56,802 bases of DNA from Betaproteobacteria bacterium (GCA_016713305.1 JADJPK010000033.1:1-56802); one strand, 5' to 3'. Positions 20,272 to 30,290 are shown, numbered from the stretch's first letter. The notes: generated by a model not told the origin, from the sequence alone. Made by a program: numbers and translations.

Positions 20272-20681
20272 ATGAAACAACTTGCTCATCAAACTTCGGG
20301 CGCGGCTCGCCGTGCTTCTCCGTATCCCACTCCGGCAATCCCGGATCGGTCGATCGAGTGGCTTCACCGGGTGCTCAGGACACAGGCAGCCATTTCGTGG
20401 TCCGTGGTCGTCGGGAGTGCAGCCGTCGTCATGCTGTCCGACCGGTTGAAGGACGGTCCGGAACGGCCATCGTCGCGCTCAGTGGAGTCGCGGCGTTCCT
20501 GTATTACGGCTGGCGCAGCAGGACAGCGTGGGAGACCTTCGAGTCGATCATGGCTGGGGCGACCGAAAAAGCGCGGCTGGCAGAAATGAAGGAGACCGGA
20601 ACCGGGATGGCCGCAGGAACGCCCGGCGGCGGAGTGAACGACGAAAGAGTCATGGGCGGCCCCGAGCGATCCATTCTGTGA
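20272..20681 (+). CDS. Small membrane protein of unknown function (one frameshift)
   Basis: About 136 residues. The N-terminal part (IEWLHRVLRTQAAISWSVVV, then GSAAVVMLSDRLKD) and C-terminal part (GTAIVALSGVAAFLYYGWRS, then TAWETFESIMAGATEKARLA) each contain one hydrophobic helix, giving two TM segments. The pieces are in different frames joined by a slip near 20455. No family was recognised. It converges on the alpha/beta hydrolase. Confidence 0.5.
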
Positions 20682-20690
20682 AGGCACCTA

Positions 20691-21530
20691 TCAGTTCGTT
20701 GGTGCGGTCGGCGCCTCGGTCATCGGAAATGCCCGATCCCCGGAATCACTGCGATGCGGACATCCGGGATAGAGCGCGACAGCTCCTCGAGCCAGGGGTT
20801 GCGATTGCCCAGGTTCGAGAGACGAGCGCCTGGTCGAGGCGTCGAGATACGTGGACTGGATGACCAGGGTCGGTACGGCGATTGTCGGCAGCAGGGACCG
20901 GTATCTCGAGGCGTCCCATCGCACCAGGTCCAGCCAAAGAGAACGTGCGAACGCCGGATCCACACGCGGCAGTTGTTCGAGCACGGTGGACCGGACGCCC
21001 TCAGGTGTGTCGGCCACGAAGAACCCCTCGTACAACCTGCGCAGGAACTCGCCCATGCCGATGCGTCCGATGATCTCTTCGAACTGGGCCACCGCATCGT
21101 CCGGCGATGCTTGGGTGAGGAGGCTCCCGTCCACGTAAACGAGACCGCGTACACGAGCTGGAGAATGCGCGTACATTTCCGTGACCATCCGGCAACCCAT
21201 GCTGTGTCCGATCAGCACGGCTTCATCGATGCGCAGCGAGTCGAGGCAGTCGTTGGCCGCGTTTGCCAGAGATCGCAGGGTCGGATCGGCCGGGCTTCGC
21301 GATCGCCCGTGACCGGGCAGGTCGAGCGCGATGCAACGATACCGCTCCGACAAGGCCTCGACCTGAGGCGCCCAGTCGGACGAACTGCAGGTGAAGCCGT
21401 GGATGAAGACAAGAACGGGCAGACCGTGTCCCCGGTCGATGCGATGCAAGGAGGTTCCGGTCACTTGTCCTCCGGAGACGGAAACGGCTGCGATGCGTCC
21501 AGCGTCCCGGCGGGACGGCGTGGCGAACAT
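20691..21530 (-). CDS. Alpha/beta-fold hydrolase (frame disrupted near C-terminus)
   Basis: About 270 residues. It has the oxyanion-hole region LVFIHGFTCSSSDW (HGF), LDLPGHGRSR, nucleophile elbow LIGHSMGCRMV (catalytic Ser), an LVYVDGSLL strand, a cap domain, VPTLVIQSTYLDAST (acid region), and the C-terminal catalytic His in VIPGIGHF, which is reached only after a frameshift near 20850. Members hydrolyse esters, lactones or epoxides; the substrate is unknown. An in-frame start further downstream (at SGGQVTGTSLHR) would remove an atypical leader. Confidence 0.8.
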   Translation of the reverse strand: MFATPSRRDAGRIAAVSVSGGQVTGTSLHRIDRGHGLPVLVFIHGFTCSSSDWAPQVEALSERYRCIALDLPGHGRSRSPADPTLRSLANAANDCLDSLRIDEAVLIGHSMGCRMVTEMYAHSPARVRGLVYVDGSLLTQASPDDAVAQFEEIIGRIGMGEFLRRLYEGFFVADTPEGVRSTVLEQLPRVDPAFARSLWLDLVRWDASRYRSLLPTIAVPTLVIQSTYLDASTRRSSLEPGQSQPLARGAVALYPGCPHRSDSGDRAFPMTEAPTAPTN

Positions 21531-21545
21531 GCACAGTCCGTCGGA

Positions 21546-21628
21546 TTGGCGCCCCGAACACGAATCGAACGTGCGACCTACCCCTTAGGAGGGGGTTGCT
21601 CTATCCACTGAGCTACCGGGGCGCGAGG
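21546..21628. repeat. Attachment-site direct repeat, left copy
   Basis: This 83-bp sequence is identical to 27599-27681 and spans the whole tRNA-Arg(CCT) plus a few bases. The flanks diverge after GCGCGAGG. Confidence 0.9.
21547..21622 (-). tRNA. tRNA-Arg (CCT), left copy
   Basis: Acceptor GCCCCGG pairs with TCGGGGC, anticodon stem ACCCC/GGGGT encloses CTCCTAA (anticodon CCT), the T loop is TTCGATT, and the discriminator G is followed by CCA. Intact and identical to the right copy. Confidence 0.92.
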
Positions 21629-21778
21629 CCGAGGGACACGTCGATTGAGCCATTTCCATCAAACACCTAGGTTGAAAAAAGGAAGGCCCCGGCAGGTCGA
21701 AAGTTAACCCCGTTTCGACGCATTCTCAAGTGTTGAGTGTGATGGAAGTGTGATGGCGGTGTGATGGGAGCGCGGGGC

Positions 21779-22072
21779 TCAGTCCCCAGCCGTGAATTCC
21801 CGCAAGTAGCGCCGCAACTGCCGGACAGCGTCCAGGGCTTCCCGGGTCGATTGGCCGTGCTTCTTGCTGTTCTTTGCGCTGGTGGCCTTACCCGAAGGGG
21901 TTGTCGGACCGGTCGATTTTGCCCATGGTTTCCAGCGTCGAATTGCCTCAGCCTGGCTGGCCCGCCGCTCGGGGCTCCAGCCGTGGTCATGCTTTACGTG
22001 CTCGGCGCTCACTGTTTGCCTCTCGCACGGTCGGACGGTCTGCGCACATCGGCGTTCAGGGGGCGGCGACAA
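21779..22072 (-). CDS. Small phage-type protein of unknown function
   Basis: 97 residues. The pattern WSPERRASQAEAIRRWKPW, then STGPTTPSGKATSAKNSKKH is a basic repeat-like motif common to small hypothetical proteins of prophages and islands (R-x-x-Q-A-x-x-I-x-x-W-x-PW-x-x-STGP). A start at an internal GTG just before KHDHGWSPERR would be more typical. It is the last gene of the element before the left repeat. Confidence 0.55.
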   Translation of the reverse strand: MSPPPERRCAQTVRPCERQTVSAEHVKHDHGWSPERRASQAEAIRRWKPWAKSTGPTTPSGKATSAKNSKKHGQSTREALDAVRQLRRYLREFTAGD

Positions 22073-22089
22073 TGCGCCTGCCGTCGGGT

Positions 22090-22443
22090 CTATCGTCGTT
22101 CTCTGCGGTCTCTCAGTTCACGCACTAGGGAAAACGCCGCATCCGTAAAGCGGAGGAGAGGATGGTCTCGGCAGTACTTGTCGATGTAGAGACTGAGCGT
22201 CTCTCCGTTCGGCATACGGCCTAGCGGAACTTGATTTCCAGGATTCCCAAAGTTGTAACCCGTGACCACCCCACGAAACCACGCAATGTACTGAGCCCGG
22301 CCCGATGGTTCGCTGGCGGAATTGACCCATGCCCCACACGAAACATCCTGGAAGAAGAACATGGCGATGGGCTCATCTTGGGCAACAGTTGTGAGCGGAA
22401 CGAATACCAAGACCATCAGCGCGCGGACCAACTTCGTTGTCAT
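22090..22443 (-). CDS. Secreted Rap1a/Tai-like protein
   Basis: 117 residues, intact. It has a signal peptide (LVRALMVLVFVPLTTVAQ), then two Cys and the pattern YIAWFRGVVTGYNFG, GETLSLYIDKYCRDHPL and FTDAAFSLVRELR. This matches the Rap1a/Tai family, first described for a type VI secretion immunity protein of Serratia but also frequent in prophages. It is periplasmic. A second family member lies in the larger prophage at 53381. Confidence 0.6.
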   Translation of the reverse strand: MTTKLVRALMVLVFVPLTTVAQDEPIAMFFFQDVSCGAWVNSASEPSGRAQYIAWFRGVVTGYNFGNPGNQVPLGRMPNGETLSLYIDKYCRDHPLLRFTDAAFSLVRELRDRRERR

Positions 22444-23026
22444 TCAAGCCCCCGTTCTCTAACCGTCGATTGTTCAATACTTCGTTCATCGAATTCCCGG
22501 AGTCTTCCGCGCGCACGCGCCCGCGCGAACTGGTCGCGAAATCCCGCTGATTATTCACCTGCTGCGGTCCGTTCGCGAAATTGGCTTGCCCCACGAACGC
22601 GACCGGCTTCGGGTTCTTGATTTCCGCCAAGGTCTCAAGGGTCGTACGGCACTGAGACTGCGCCTTCAGGGCCAGCCGCATGTATCGCTCGGCGGCATCG
22701 CCGTAGCCGTTGACGATGTTGGCGTGCGACCGGCGGCTCAGGTTCGCGAAAATCTCGTCAAGGGTGTGCGCCTGTGCAATCAGCATGGTCTCGACGCGCC
22801 CCAGGTCTCCGCGCCGTATTGCGTCCGCCTGTGCGGTGAGTTCGCGAACGAGGGCGTTGACGTCGTGATTGTCACCCTCGAACCGCTGGATTACTGCGGC
22901 GGCTTGCACCTCCGGACGGGTCAGCGTCCGTGCAGTCACATCGTCTGCGTTGTCGTTGGCATTCTCGATAACGAGGGCGACCTCGTTTCGCTTGGGCTTC
23001 CCACTGCCTCGGGGTTTCATCGGCAT
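22373..23026 (-). CDS. Phage-type protein of unknown function (DNA replication region)
   Basis: 217 residues. ATG at 23026 follows GAGGAAC. The conserved part runs TLTRPEVQAAAVIQRFEGD, VETMLIAQAHTLDEIFANL, YMRLALKAQSQCRTTLETLA, EIKNPKPVAFVGQANFANG, PQQVNN. The last block is a signature of a family widespread in Burkholderiales prophages with no assigned function. The middle is helical. The 3' end overlaps the start of the Rap1a/Tai-like gene, so the true stop may be earlier. It lies downstream of the primase/helicase gene. Confidence 0.65.
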   Translation of the reverse strand: MPMKPRGSGKPKRNEVALVIENANDNADDVTARTLTRPEVQAAAVIQRFEGDNHDVNALVRELTAQADAIRRGDLGRVETMLIAQAHTLDEIFANLSRRSHANIVNGYGDAAERYMRLALKAQSQCRTTLETLAEIKNPKPVAFVGQANFANGPQQVNNQRDFATSSRGRVRAEDSGNSMNEVLNNRRLENGGLNDNEVGPRADGLGIRSAHNCCPR

Positions 23027-23171
23027 CTCAGTTCCTCTCGGCATATGAGTTCGTCCATCGACCTTCCTTCCCGCCACGTCCTCCCGTCGCTCCCCGCCCC
23101 TGTATAGGGGGCGGGAATCGCGAACTGCGGCAGTTCCCGAACCGGGCCATTTCGGGAATCGCGGGAAGTTG

Positions 23172-25161
23172 TCATCTTGCCCACACGTACCCCCCGCCAA
23201 CGTCCAACAGTCCCCGACTCTGTAGGCCGGTGATGGCTTGCTGTGCGCGCTCGGCACGTCGCTTGGGGTTGCACGCGAGCCGGTCACGGACCTCGTCCAG
23301 AAGCGTTTGAAGGGGTACCACGGGCCTTCCGAAAGGCGCACGGTCGGGGGCATCTCGCGGCCGTATCGCTTCCCGCTGGCGCCCGAGTTCACCGAATGCG
23401 TCCCACACCACCCGCTGATTACCGGCCTTCGGCGGCAGCGTGCGCCGGACCTCTCCTGCGCCTTCGTCGCGCACCACGGCACAGGAAGTGACGGGGTCAC
23501 CGTAGTCGTCGGTGCCGAGGTGGACCACGTCGAGTCGGAACGCATGCGCTGCGGAGTCGCTGTCGTCCTTGCTCTTGGCGATGCGCCATTCCCGCCGACC
23601 TTCTGAACGAGTTACCTCTATTACGGCATCGAGCGCCGCATGCAGGCTGGAATGCCCGCGTAGGCCCTTGGTCTGGTCCTTCCCGCTGTGATGGACGAAG
23701 AGCACGACGCCGCCAAGGCGTGTCTGCAATGCCTTGGCAGCGTCGATGAGTTCGCCCATGTCCTTGCTGCTGTTCTCGTCCGCACCGCTGGAGGCACGCG
23801 ACAGCGTGTCGAGAATCACCATTCCGCCCGCACCACCCGTCGCGATGATGGCGTCCGCCAGTTCCGCCACATCGTCGGTACGCCGCAGGTCGAAGGGCTG
23901 TAGGACGAAGCGCAGGGATTGCGGGACATCGTGTCCACGGCGGGCCTGCCATGCTTTCGCCCGCTGGCGAATGCCGGCTTCCCCCTCCAGGGCGACGTAG
24001 ACCACGGGCGCACCGGTGACCCGATACCCAAACCATGGGGCACCTGCCGCGACGGTGGCCGCCATGTCGAGGGCCAGAAAACTCTTGCCGGAACCACTGG
24101 GGCCAAAGATGCAACATAGGCCAGAGGCAGGGACCACTCCGCGCACCAACCACCGAAGCGGTGGGATTGACATGAGGTCTCCGGCCGCCAGCAGTTTGTA
24201 CCGGCGCTCTGGTCTCTTCGGGTTCGCAAGCAAGGCGGCGAGGGACGCGTCCCCGTAGTCTGTGGCGTAGTCGTTGGCGTCATAGTTCGCCGGCTTGTCG
24301 TCGGGCAGTTCGACCCGCTCGCCATCGATAGCGCGCGCGATTTCTGCCGCTTGAACCTCTTTGCCCCGGTCGGGAACGATGCACACCTGCCGTGCCGGAT
24401 AGGCTTGCCGCACCACCTCCGCAACGCGCGAGAGGCGGCCGGCGCCGAACGCCACGACTGCATTGCCGTCGGTCGCCCGGGCGCATGCCCACGCCTGCCC
24501 GATGCCCTCGACGACGAATAGGCGGCCAGTCTTCGCTTCGTCTCCGACAAGGAAAAACCCATCTCCGAACGATGCGCCCGGCAAGTTGAGTTTCTTCCCG
24601 GTCCCGGGCGGCGGTATCAACTGCATGGTGTGCAGGATGCCATCCGGCGTCATTGCTGGCACGGCCAACCATCCCGCGACCGATTGCCCGCTGACGATAA
24701 GCGGGTCACCGGGCGGGACGACCCGCAGTCCGTGAGCCATGCCACCTTTCGCGACTATGTAGGGATGCGAAGGTGTCGCCGAGAGGAACCTCCCCCACAG
24801 TTCCGCAACCTCGCCGGTGGGCTTCTGAGGCGCGCTGTGCGGCGTCGAGACCGGCTGGACGGGCTTCGCCACTTTGCGAGCGCTTCGGTCGCGCCTGCGC
24901 TGTTTCGTGGGGTCCTGCCAGCCTGCCTGAAGCGCCATGGTACAAGGTGCCGGGTCCGATGCTTCCGTCCTTGGACGAATCCCAGACCCAGGCGCACTCG
25001 CGTTCGTTGTGCAGGTCACCGGCCTGCCGGCGCCAATCGATGAAGTCCTCACGATGCAGTCCTGCCGCCTTCGCGGCCATGCTCACACGCACGCGCGTAT
25101 TGCGGTCGCACGCGGAGTCCAATGCGTAGAGCGCACTGAGCGCTCGTTCTCTATCGTGCAT
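23172..25161 (-). CDS. Primase/RepA-type helicase replication protein (one frameshift)
   Basis: About 663 residues. The N-terminal 75 residues (ALSALYALDSACDRNTRVRV) are in one frame; the rest follows after a slip near 24945. The middle holds a Toprim-like region (LFVVEGIGQAWACARAT with the conserved Glu, VCIVPDRG). The C-terminal part is a RecA-fold RepA/AAA_25 helicase: Walker A FGPSGSGKSFLAL, VVYVALEGE, Walker B MVILDTLSRAS, then LFVHHSGKDQTKGLRGHS. The combination is typical of phage or island DNA-replication primase-helicases and should let the element replicate by itself. The start overlaps the preceding gene. Confidence 0.85.
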
Positions 25162-25501
25162 GGGCGCCTCCAACGATACGCAGCACCCAATCGGGCATCT
25201 TGTACTCCGCGATGAAACGGCGCGGCCTCTCCGTAGTGGGCGCGGGTATTTCGATGGTTTCGACGGGCCAGCCGAAGTCATGGCGTAGCGCGCGAATCGG
25301 CTCGCTCAGGCGCCAGCTATTGGTACGCTCCTCGAACTCCGGATGGGTCAGAGTGCGCCCCGCGAGAAGGAGCGCCAGCGCTTCGCCCGCAAGCGTTGAA
25401 GGTTTCGGGTAGGTGGGCGAAAATGGAGGTGGTTCGAACAGTTCCCCCTGACCGATACCACCGGCCCCGACGCCTCTGCCAAGGTGTGCGGGGCCTTTCA
25501 T
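25151..25501 (-). CDS. Small element protein of unknown function
   Basis: 116 residues from ATG 25501, which overlaps the stop of the AlpA-like gene (ATGA). The conserved core reads LAGEALALLLAGRTLTHPEF, RLSEPIRALRHDFGWPV, MPDWVLRIVG and resembles helix-turn-helix-like proteins found beside phage primases. The function is unknown. It overlaps the primase start by 11 bp. Confidence 0.6.
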   Translation of the reverse strand: MKGPAHLGRGVGAGGIGQGELFEPPPFSPTYPKPSTLAGEALALLLAGRTLTHPEFEERTNSWRLSEPIRALRHDFGWPVETIEIPAPTTERPRRFIAEYKMPDWVLRIVGGAHAR

Positions 25502-25719
25502 TTGCGGCCCTCCCCGGAGAGCAAGGCCGCCGTGTCCGCGACCGGCCACAGCAGGGTGTTGCCGACCTTAATCGGCTTGATGCCGAAGCACTCGCCGGTC
25601 AGGCAGTAGTTCTTGCGAATAGTCTGACTCGCCCGAATCGTTGCTCGGGCGAACTCGGAGGTGGTGATGTGGTCGCGGCCGGCAGCAATCTCGGCTAAGA
25701 CCGGGGGGATAGAAGGCAT
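25498..25719 (-). CDS. AlpA/excisionase-like DNA-binding protein
   Basis: 73 residues: HITTSEFARATIRASQTIRK, then FGIKPIKVGNTLLWPVADTA. This is a short winged-HTH of the AlpA/MerR-like type used as excisionase or element regulator. It is the first gene of the minus-strand replication operon, coupled by ATGA to the next. Confidence 0.65.
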   Translation of the reverse strand: MPSIPPVLAEIAAGRDHITTSEFARATIRASQTIRKNYCLTGECFGIKPIKVGNTLLWPVADTAALLSGEGRK

Positions 25720-25956
25720 GGGATGCGCTCCAAGGGAAGCCGTCTACACGGCGAGGAACGCATCTAACTTCTCCAACTATCCTCCCCGCAAGGGGGGTGT
25801 TCCCCCAATTTGGGGTAGGGCATGGGGGAGGAGCGCCCTTTACTAGGCGTCTCGTATCTCTTCCGAGTTTCGCAGCCGTTCCCACGCCTTATTGAACACC
25901 CCAGTCGACAGGTTCACGCGCTGCGTACCTCTGCCTTCACTCCAGGCTGCCCGCCC

Positions 25957-26430
25957 TTACTCTTCCGGGAGGGAGGTTGGGTCGAACCCGAGGGCGCGTA
26001 TGGCTTCTAGGAGTAACTCCTCCTGATACCGTTGTTGGGGCGGCGGTCTTTGATTGGAGCCAGCAATCGGCGGCTCTGTGGCGAGTGCGGCCAGTTCTGG
26101 TGGAACTGACCAAGCCGCTACCCGGGTCGCCCATGTAGCGAACTCAGAAAGCCGCACGCCATGCAGATACGGGTAGGACAGAGAAAGAGCGCTTGCGGAG
26201 AAGTGCGTCGGGTCGCTCAGATGAGAAAGAAGCACTGTAACTCGGTCATCGAATTCATCGCCTTCTCGGAATGGGTGGCGGCCGGACCCCGCCGCCATCC
26301 AGCCATCTCGGTCCGCCTCCATCGACTGCGGCTCGACGTTCAGGGACAGTCCGACAGCCTCCCAAACCTTGACCTCCCGCATGAGCTGCCATTTCTGCCA
26401 ACGGGTTTCACGAGCCTTTCCCATGCGCAT
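25957..26430 (-). CDS. Phage-type protein of unknown function
   Basis: 157 residues. WQKWQLMREVKVWEAVGLSL at the N-terminus and RLSEFATWATRVAAWSVPPE in the middle define a family often found beside integrases in Betaproteobacteria. No catalytic motif. ATG at 26424 is an equally good start. It lies between the integrase and the AlpA operon. Confidence 0.6.
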   Translation of the reverse strand: MRMGKARETRWQKWQLMREVKVWEAVGLSLNVEPQSMEADRDGWMAAGSGRHPFREGDEFDDRVTVLLSHLSDPTHFSASALSLSYPYLHGVRLSEFATWATRVAAWSVPPELAALATEPPIAGSNQRPPPQQRYQEELLLEAIRALGFDPTSLPEE

Positions 26431-26527
26431 TCCTTCTGGTGCGTCCTTCGTCGGGAGCCCCAGACAGGCGGGCGAAGGTGTCCCGCTTTTCGGCCCGTCG
26501 GCCTAGTCTGGCGCTTGGTCAGTTGCC

Positions 26528-27520
26528 TTAGGCTAGTTTTTTCACCAGTTCATGCGCCTTGAGGTGCGTGTACCTCTTAAGCATCTGTAGTGTCTTGTGA
26601 CCACTGATGGACGCCACTTCCATAGGATTGAACCCGCGCTCGAAAAGTCGGGAAACGGCTTCGTGGCGTAGGTCGTGGAATCGAAAATTAACCAAGCCCG
26701 CTGCACTGACGGCCCGTCGCCAAGCGTTTTCCAAGCTGTCTGCCCGCGCCCACGTCCAGAACACGCGCGAGTCGGTGAGGTTGCGTGGAAGACGTGAAAT
26801 GCTCGTCGCTGCGGCCGTCGAAAGTGGCACTTGGCGGACCTCTCCGTTTTTAGTGGCAATCAGAGTGGCGACGCGGCTCGCCAAGTCGATATGGCGCCAG
26901 TCAAGAGCCAGAATTTCCCCCATCCGCATGCCCGTTTCGAGAGCGACTTGAACGGCAGACGCAAGCATTGGCGCACGGCTAGCACCGCATGCAGCCAGCA
27001 AGCGTTCCTCTTCACCGGGCATCAGTCGCCGGTCACGGCCCCGGGCAACCTGAGGGCGGCGGACCTGCTTGGCCGGATTCATCGGCAGCGCGATGCCCCA
27101 GTCCTTGATGGCAACGTCCAGCACGTGCGACAGCGTATTGAGTTCCTTCACGACGGTCGCCCCTGCCAGTCCGGCCGCGATACGGGCGTCCCGGTACTCA
27201 GATATGTGCGTGGGGCGCAGCGTCACCGGTGAGAACGCGCCGAACTGATTGCGCAGGGCACTAAGGGTGAGACGTTCCCGGGAGGCGGATTTCTTCGCGG
27301 GGGTCACCTCGGCAAGATAACGGTCGATTAGAACTGCGAGGGAAGTCCGTTCCGCCTCTGAACGGTCCACGAACACACCCCGGTCTAGTTCGGCCTCTAG
27401 TTGCCGAGCCCAGCGGGTTGCATCCGTCTTGTTTCCGAAACTGCGAACGACGGGTTTGATGCCGCGACGACGGACCTGAGCTTGCCACTTACCACTTGCC
27501 ATCTGCCTGATGCTTGCCAT
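26528..27520 (-). CDS. int: Tyrosine recombinase (integrase) of the tRNA-Arg element
   Basis: 330 residues from ATG 27520. It has an N-terminal arm-binding domain (MASIRQMASGKWQAQVRRRG), a SAM-like core-binding domain (SLAVLIDRYLAEVTPAKKSA) and a catalytic domain with Arg in ETGMRMGEILALDW, Lys in ATKNGEVRQVPL, HDLRHEAVSRL (His and Arg), SGHKTLQM (His), and the nucleophile Tyr in KRYTHLKA. It is complete and likely active. It lies 80 bp from the right tRNA-Arg repeat, which is its attachment site. Confidence 0.93.
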   Translation of the reverse strand: MASIRQMASGKWQAQVRRRGIKPVVRSFGNKTDATRWARQLEAELDRGVFVDRSEAERTSLAVLIDRYLAEVTPAKKSASRERLTLSALRNQFGAFSPVTLRPTHISEYRDARIAAGLAGATVVKELNTLSHVLDVAIKDWGIALPMNPAKQVRRPQVARGRDRRLMPGEEERLLAACGASRAPMLASAVQVALETGMRMGEILALDWRHIDLASRVATLIATKNGEVRQVPLSTAAATSISRLPRNLTDSRVFWTWARADSLENAWRRAVSAAGLVNFRFHDLRHEAVSRLFERGFNPMEVASISGHKTLQMLKRYTHLKAHELVKKLA

Positions 27521-27598
27521 GTCACACCCCAAGTGTGATGGGTGTGTGATGGAAGGCTCTCGGGTGACGTGGGACAAAGGGATAAGCCCTTGTTCTAC

Positions 27599-27681
27599 TT
27601 GGCGCCCCGAACACGAATCGAACGTGCGACCTACCCCTTAGGAGGGGGTTGCTCTATCCACTGAGCTACCGGGGCGCGAGG
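27599..27681. repeat. Attachment-site direct repeat, right copy
   Basis: Identical over 83 bp to 21546-21628. It is adjacent to the integrase gene. Confidence 0.9.
27600..27675 (-). tRNA. tRNA-Arg (CCT), right copy
   Basis: Base-for-base identical to the copy at 21547-21622, with intact cloverleaf and CCA. One of the two copies was brought or rebuilt by the element. Confidence 0.92.
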
Positions 27682-27730
27682 TCGAGGATTGTAGCCGAGA
27701 CGCGCAAGGCTCCATCGCCTATCATGCGTC

Positions 27731-28279
27731 ATGGCTCTCAAATCGACGATCTTCAAGGCCGATCTGCAGGTGTCGGACCTCGACCGGCAGCACTACGGCA
27801 CGTATTCCCTGACGGTGGCGCGGCATCCGTCCGAAACGGACGAGCGCATGATGGTGCGCATCCTTGCCTTTGCGCTCAACGCCGGCGAACGACTCGAATT
27901 CGGCAAGGGGCTCAGCACCGACGAAGAGCCGGATCTCTGGCGCGACTACACCGGTGCGATCGAGCAGTGGATCGACGTCGGGTTGCCGGATCCCAAGCGG
28001 CTGCGCAAGGCGTCGGGACGTTCCCCCAGGGTGCGCGTGTATACCTACGGTGGACGGGGCGTGGATGTCTGGTGGCGGCAGAACGGCGGTGACCTGAGCC
28101 GAGTGTCAAACCTTTCCGTGATCAACATCCCGCCCGAGGCGACTCAGGCCATGGCGGCGCTGGCCGAGAGAAACATGGCGGCTTTCAGTGCACGATCCAG
28201 GATGGTCAATTGTGGTTCGGGACACAGGCGCACACCCTCTCGATTCAACCCGTCGCGTTGCTGCAGGCAGCCGAAGAAA
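27731..28279 (+). CDS. yaeQ: YaeQ family protein (frameshift near C-terminus)
   Basis: About 182 residues, a PD-(D/E)XK-fold-like protein of unclear role first linked to transcription elongation in E. coli. The sequence ALKSTIFKADLQVSDLDR, then LTVARHPSETDERMMVRILA, GLSTDEEPDLWRDY, WIDVGLPDPKRLRKASGR and VDVWWRQN closely tracks the family. The tail TIQDGQLWFGTQAHTLSIQP needs a one-base slip near 28185. ATG at 27731 is the conserved start. Confidence 0.88.
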
Positions 28280-28393
28280 ACGCCCTGACGGGCCGTCGCT
28301 CACGCCGGCGCTGGCCGGGTGCATCCGGGCCCGACCTCTGGCGCCTGTCTTCCATGAATCTCTCCGGGCGCCATTGGCGTCCCACCGACTGAC

Positions 28394-30290
28394 ATGCCGA
28401 TCCTCACGCTTACCGGAATCTCTCAAGCCTACGGCCATGTGCCGCTCCTCGACCACCTGGACCTCGTCGTCGACCGTGGCGACCGGTTTGGACTGATCGG
28501 CCGCAATGGCACCGGGAAGTCCACGCTCATGCGGGTGGTTGCCGGATTGCAACCGCCCGACGACGGCGAGATCTGGCGTTCGCCGGAGGCTCGTATCGCA
28601 TGGGTCCCCCAGGAGCCCGAAATCGCCGCCGGGAGCCCCGTGCTCGAGCCCGTCGCGGAGCGGTCGGGTGCCGTGCGCACGGCGATCACGGAGTACCACG
28701 AGTTGGCCCATCGAGCGTCCACGGCGGGCGATGACATTGGTGCGGTCCTGGAGCGCCTTGCCGAGATCCAGTCGGTGCTGGAAGCCGGCGATGGCTGGAG
28801 TCTGAAGGCGAAGGTCGAGGCGACGATTTCGAGACTGGAACTGGACGCGGATGTCGCCACCGAGACGTTGTCGGGTGGTCAGCGGAAGCGGGTGGCACTG
28901 GCGGGCGCTGGTGCTGGGACCCGATCTGCTGCTGCTCGACGAACCGACGAATCATCTGGACATCCAGTCCATCGAGTGGCTGGAAGGCGTGCTGCAGGAG
29001 TTCAACGGTGCCGTGCTGGTCGTCACCCATGACCGGCGCTTTCTGGACAAGGTGGCGACGAGGATCCTGGAACTCGACCGTGGCCGGCTGCGTGTTTTCG
29101 ATTGCAGATTCTCGGAGTATCGCCAGCGCAAGGAACAGATGCTCGAGCAGGAAGAGATCGAGAACGCCAAGTTCGACAAGGTCCTTGCGCAGGAGGAAGC
29201 GTGGATCCGCAAGGGCGTGGAAGCGCGGCGCACGCGAAACGAAGGCCGGGTGCGGCGGCTGGAGGGGCTGCGCATCTCCCGGGCCGAGCGGCGGGAACGC
29301 ATGGGCAAGGTCACGCTCGCACTGGACGAAGGCGAACGCTCCGGAAAGCTCGTCGCGGAGTTCGAGCACGTCGGCAAGGCGTTCGGTGACCGCGTGGTGG
29401 TGCGCGACTTCAGCGGCCGGATCATGCGGGGAGACCGGATTGGCCTGGTGGGGCCCAACGGCGCAGGGAAGAGCACCTTCATCAAGCTGCTGCTGGGGGA
29501 GATCGAACCGGACTCCGGACACGTGCGCCATGGCACCCGGTTGTCGGTCGCCTATTTCGATCAGTTCCGGGCACAACTCGATCCTGAGGCGAGCGTGGCC
29601 GACGTCATCAGCCCCGGCTCGGACTGGATCGAAATCGGCAAGACCAGGAAGCACGTGATGAGCTATCTGGGCGAGTTCCTGTTCGCGCCGCAGCGCGCTC
29701 GATCGCCCGTGAAGTCGCTGAGCGGAGGGGAGCGCAACCGCCTGTTGCTCGCCCGCCTGTTCGCCCGCCCGGCGAACGTGCTGGTGCTGGACGAACCGAC
29801 GAACGATCTCGACATCGAGACGCTGGAACTGCTCGAGGCGCTCGTCGCGGAGTACGAGGGCACGGTTCTTCTGGTGAGCCATGACCGGGAGTTCCTCGAC
29901 AACACGGTCACGGAAGTCATTGCATTCGAAGGCGACGGAGCCTTGAAGGAATACGTGGGGGGCTACGACGACTGGCTCCGGCAGCGCCCCGCGCCGGTGG
30001 AGAGGATTCCGGCCGCTGAGGTGCAGAAAGCCGAAAGGCAGACTCGGCCCCGTCAAGCCAGGTCCGGGCTGGGCTTCAAGGAAAAGAAAGACCTGGAGGC
30101 ACTGCCGGGACGCATCGAATCCATGGAAAGCGAGCTGGCCGAGCTCTCCACGGTGCTGGCAGATGGCGAGGTCTACCGGACGGACCCAGGGCGGGTGAAG
30201 CAGTCCCAGGAACGCTATGCCCAGCTGGAGCGCGAGATCGCGGAAGCCTATGCGCAGTGGCAGGATCTGGAGGAACGCGCCCGAGCTTGA
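28394..30290 (+). CDS. uup: ABC-F ATPase Uup (one frameshift)
   Basis: About 632 residues, as in E. coli Uup. Domain 1: Walker A IGRNGTGKSTLM, signature LSGGQRKRVALA, Walker B LLLLDEPTNHLDI, VVTHDRRFLD. A charged linker follows (KEQMLEQEEIENAKFDKVLA). Domain 2: VGPNGAGKSTFI, SLSGGERNRLLLARL, LVLDEPTNDLDIETLE, LVSHDREFLD. The C-terminal coiled-coil DNA-binding tail (KKDLEALPGRIESMESELAE) is specific for Uup. A single slip near 28905 lies between signature and Walker B of domain 1. It acts at the ribosome and has been linked to transposon excision. Confidence 0.9.

Larger units (their letters stand above)
21546..27681. mobile_element. Compact integrative element in tRNA-Arg(CCT)
   Basis: A 6.1-kb segment is bounded by two identical 83-bp direct repeats, each containing a complete tRNA-Arg(CCT) gene. 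The tyrosine integrase sits next to the right repeat. Minus-strand genes include an AlpA-like protein, a primase/helicase, and small phage-type proteins. No capsid, packaging, lysis or conjugation gene is seen, so it is a replication-competent island or satellite rather than a full prophage. Flanking host genes are the hydrolase (left) and yaeQ (right). Confidence 0.85.

Noticed and set aside
28686..30056. Long open frame antisense to uup
   Set aside because: It mirrors the third-base pattern of a clear ABC-F gene in high-GC DNA and has no family resemblance.
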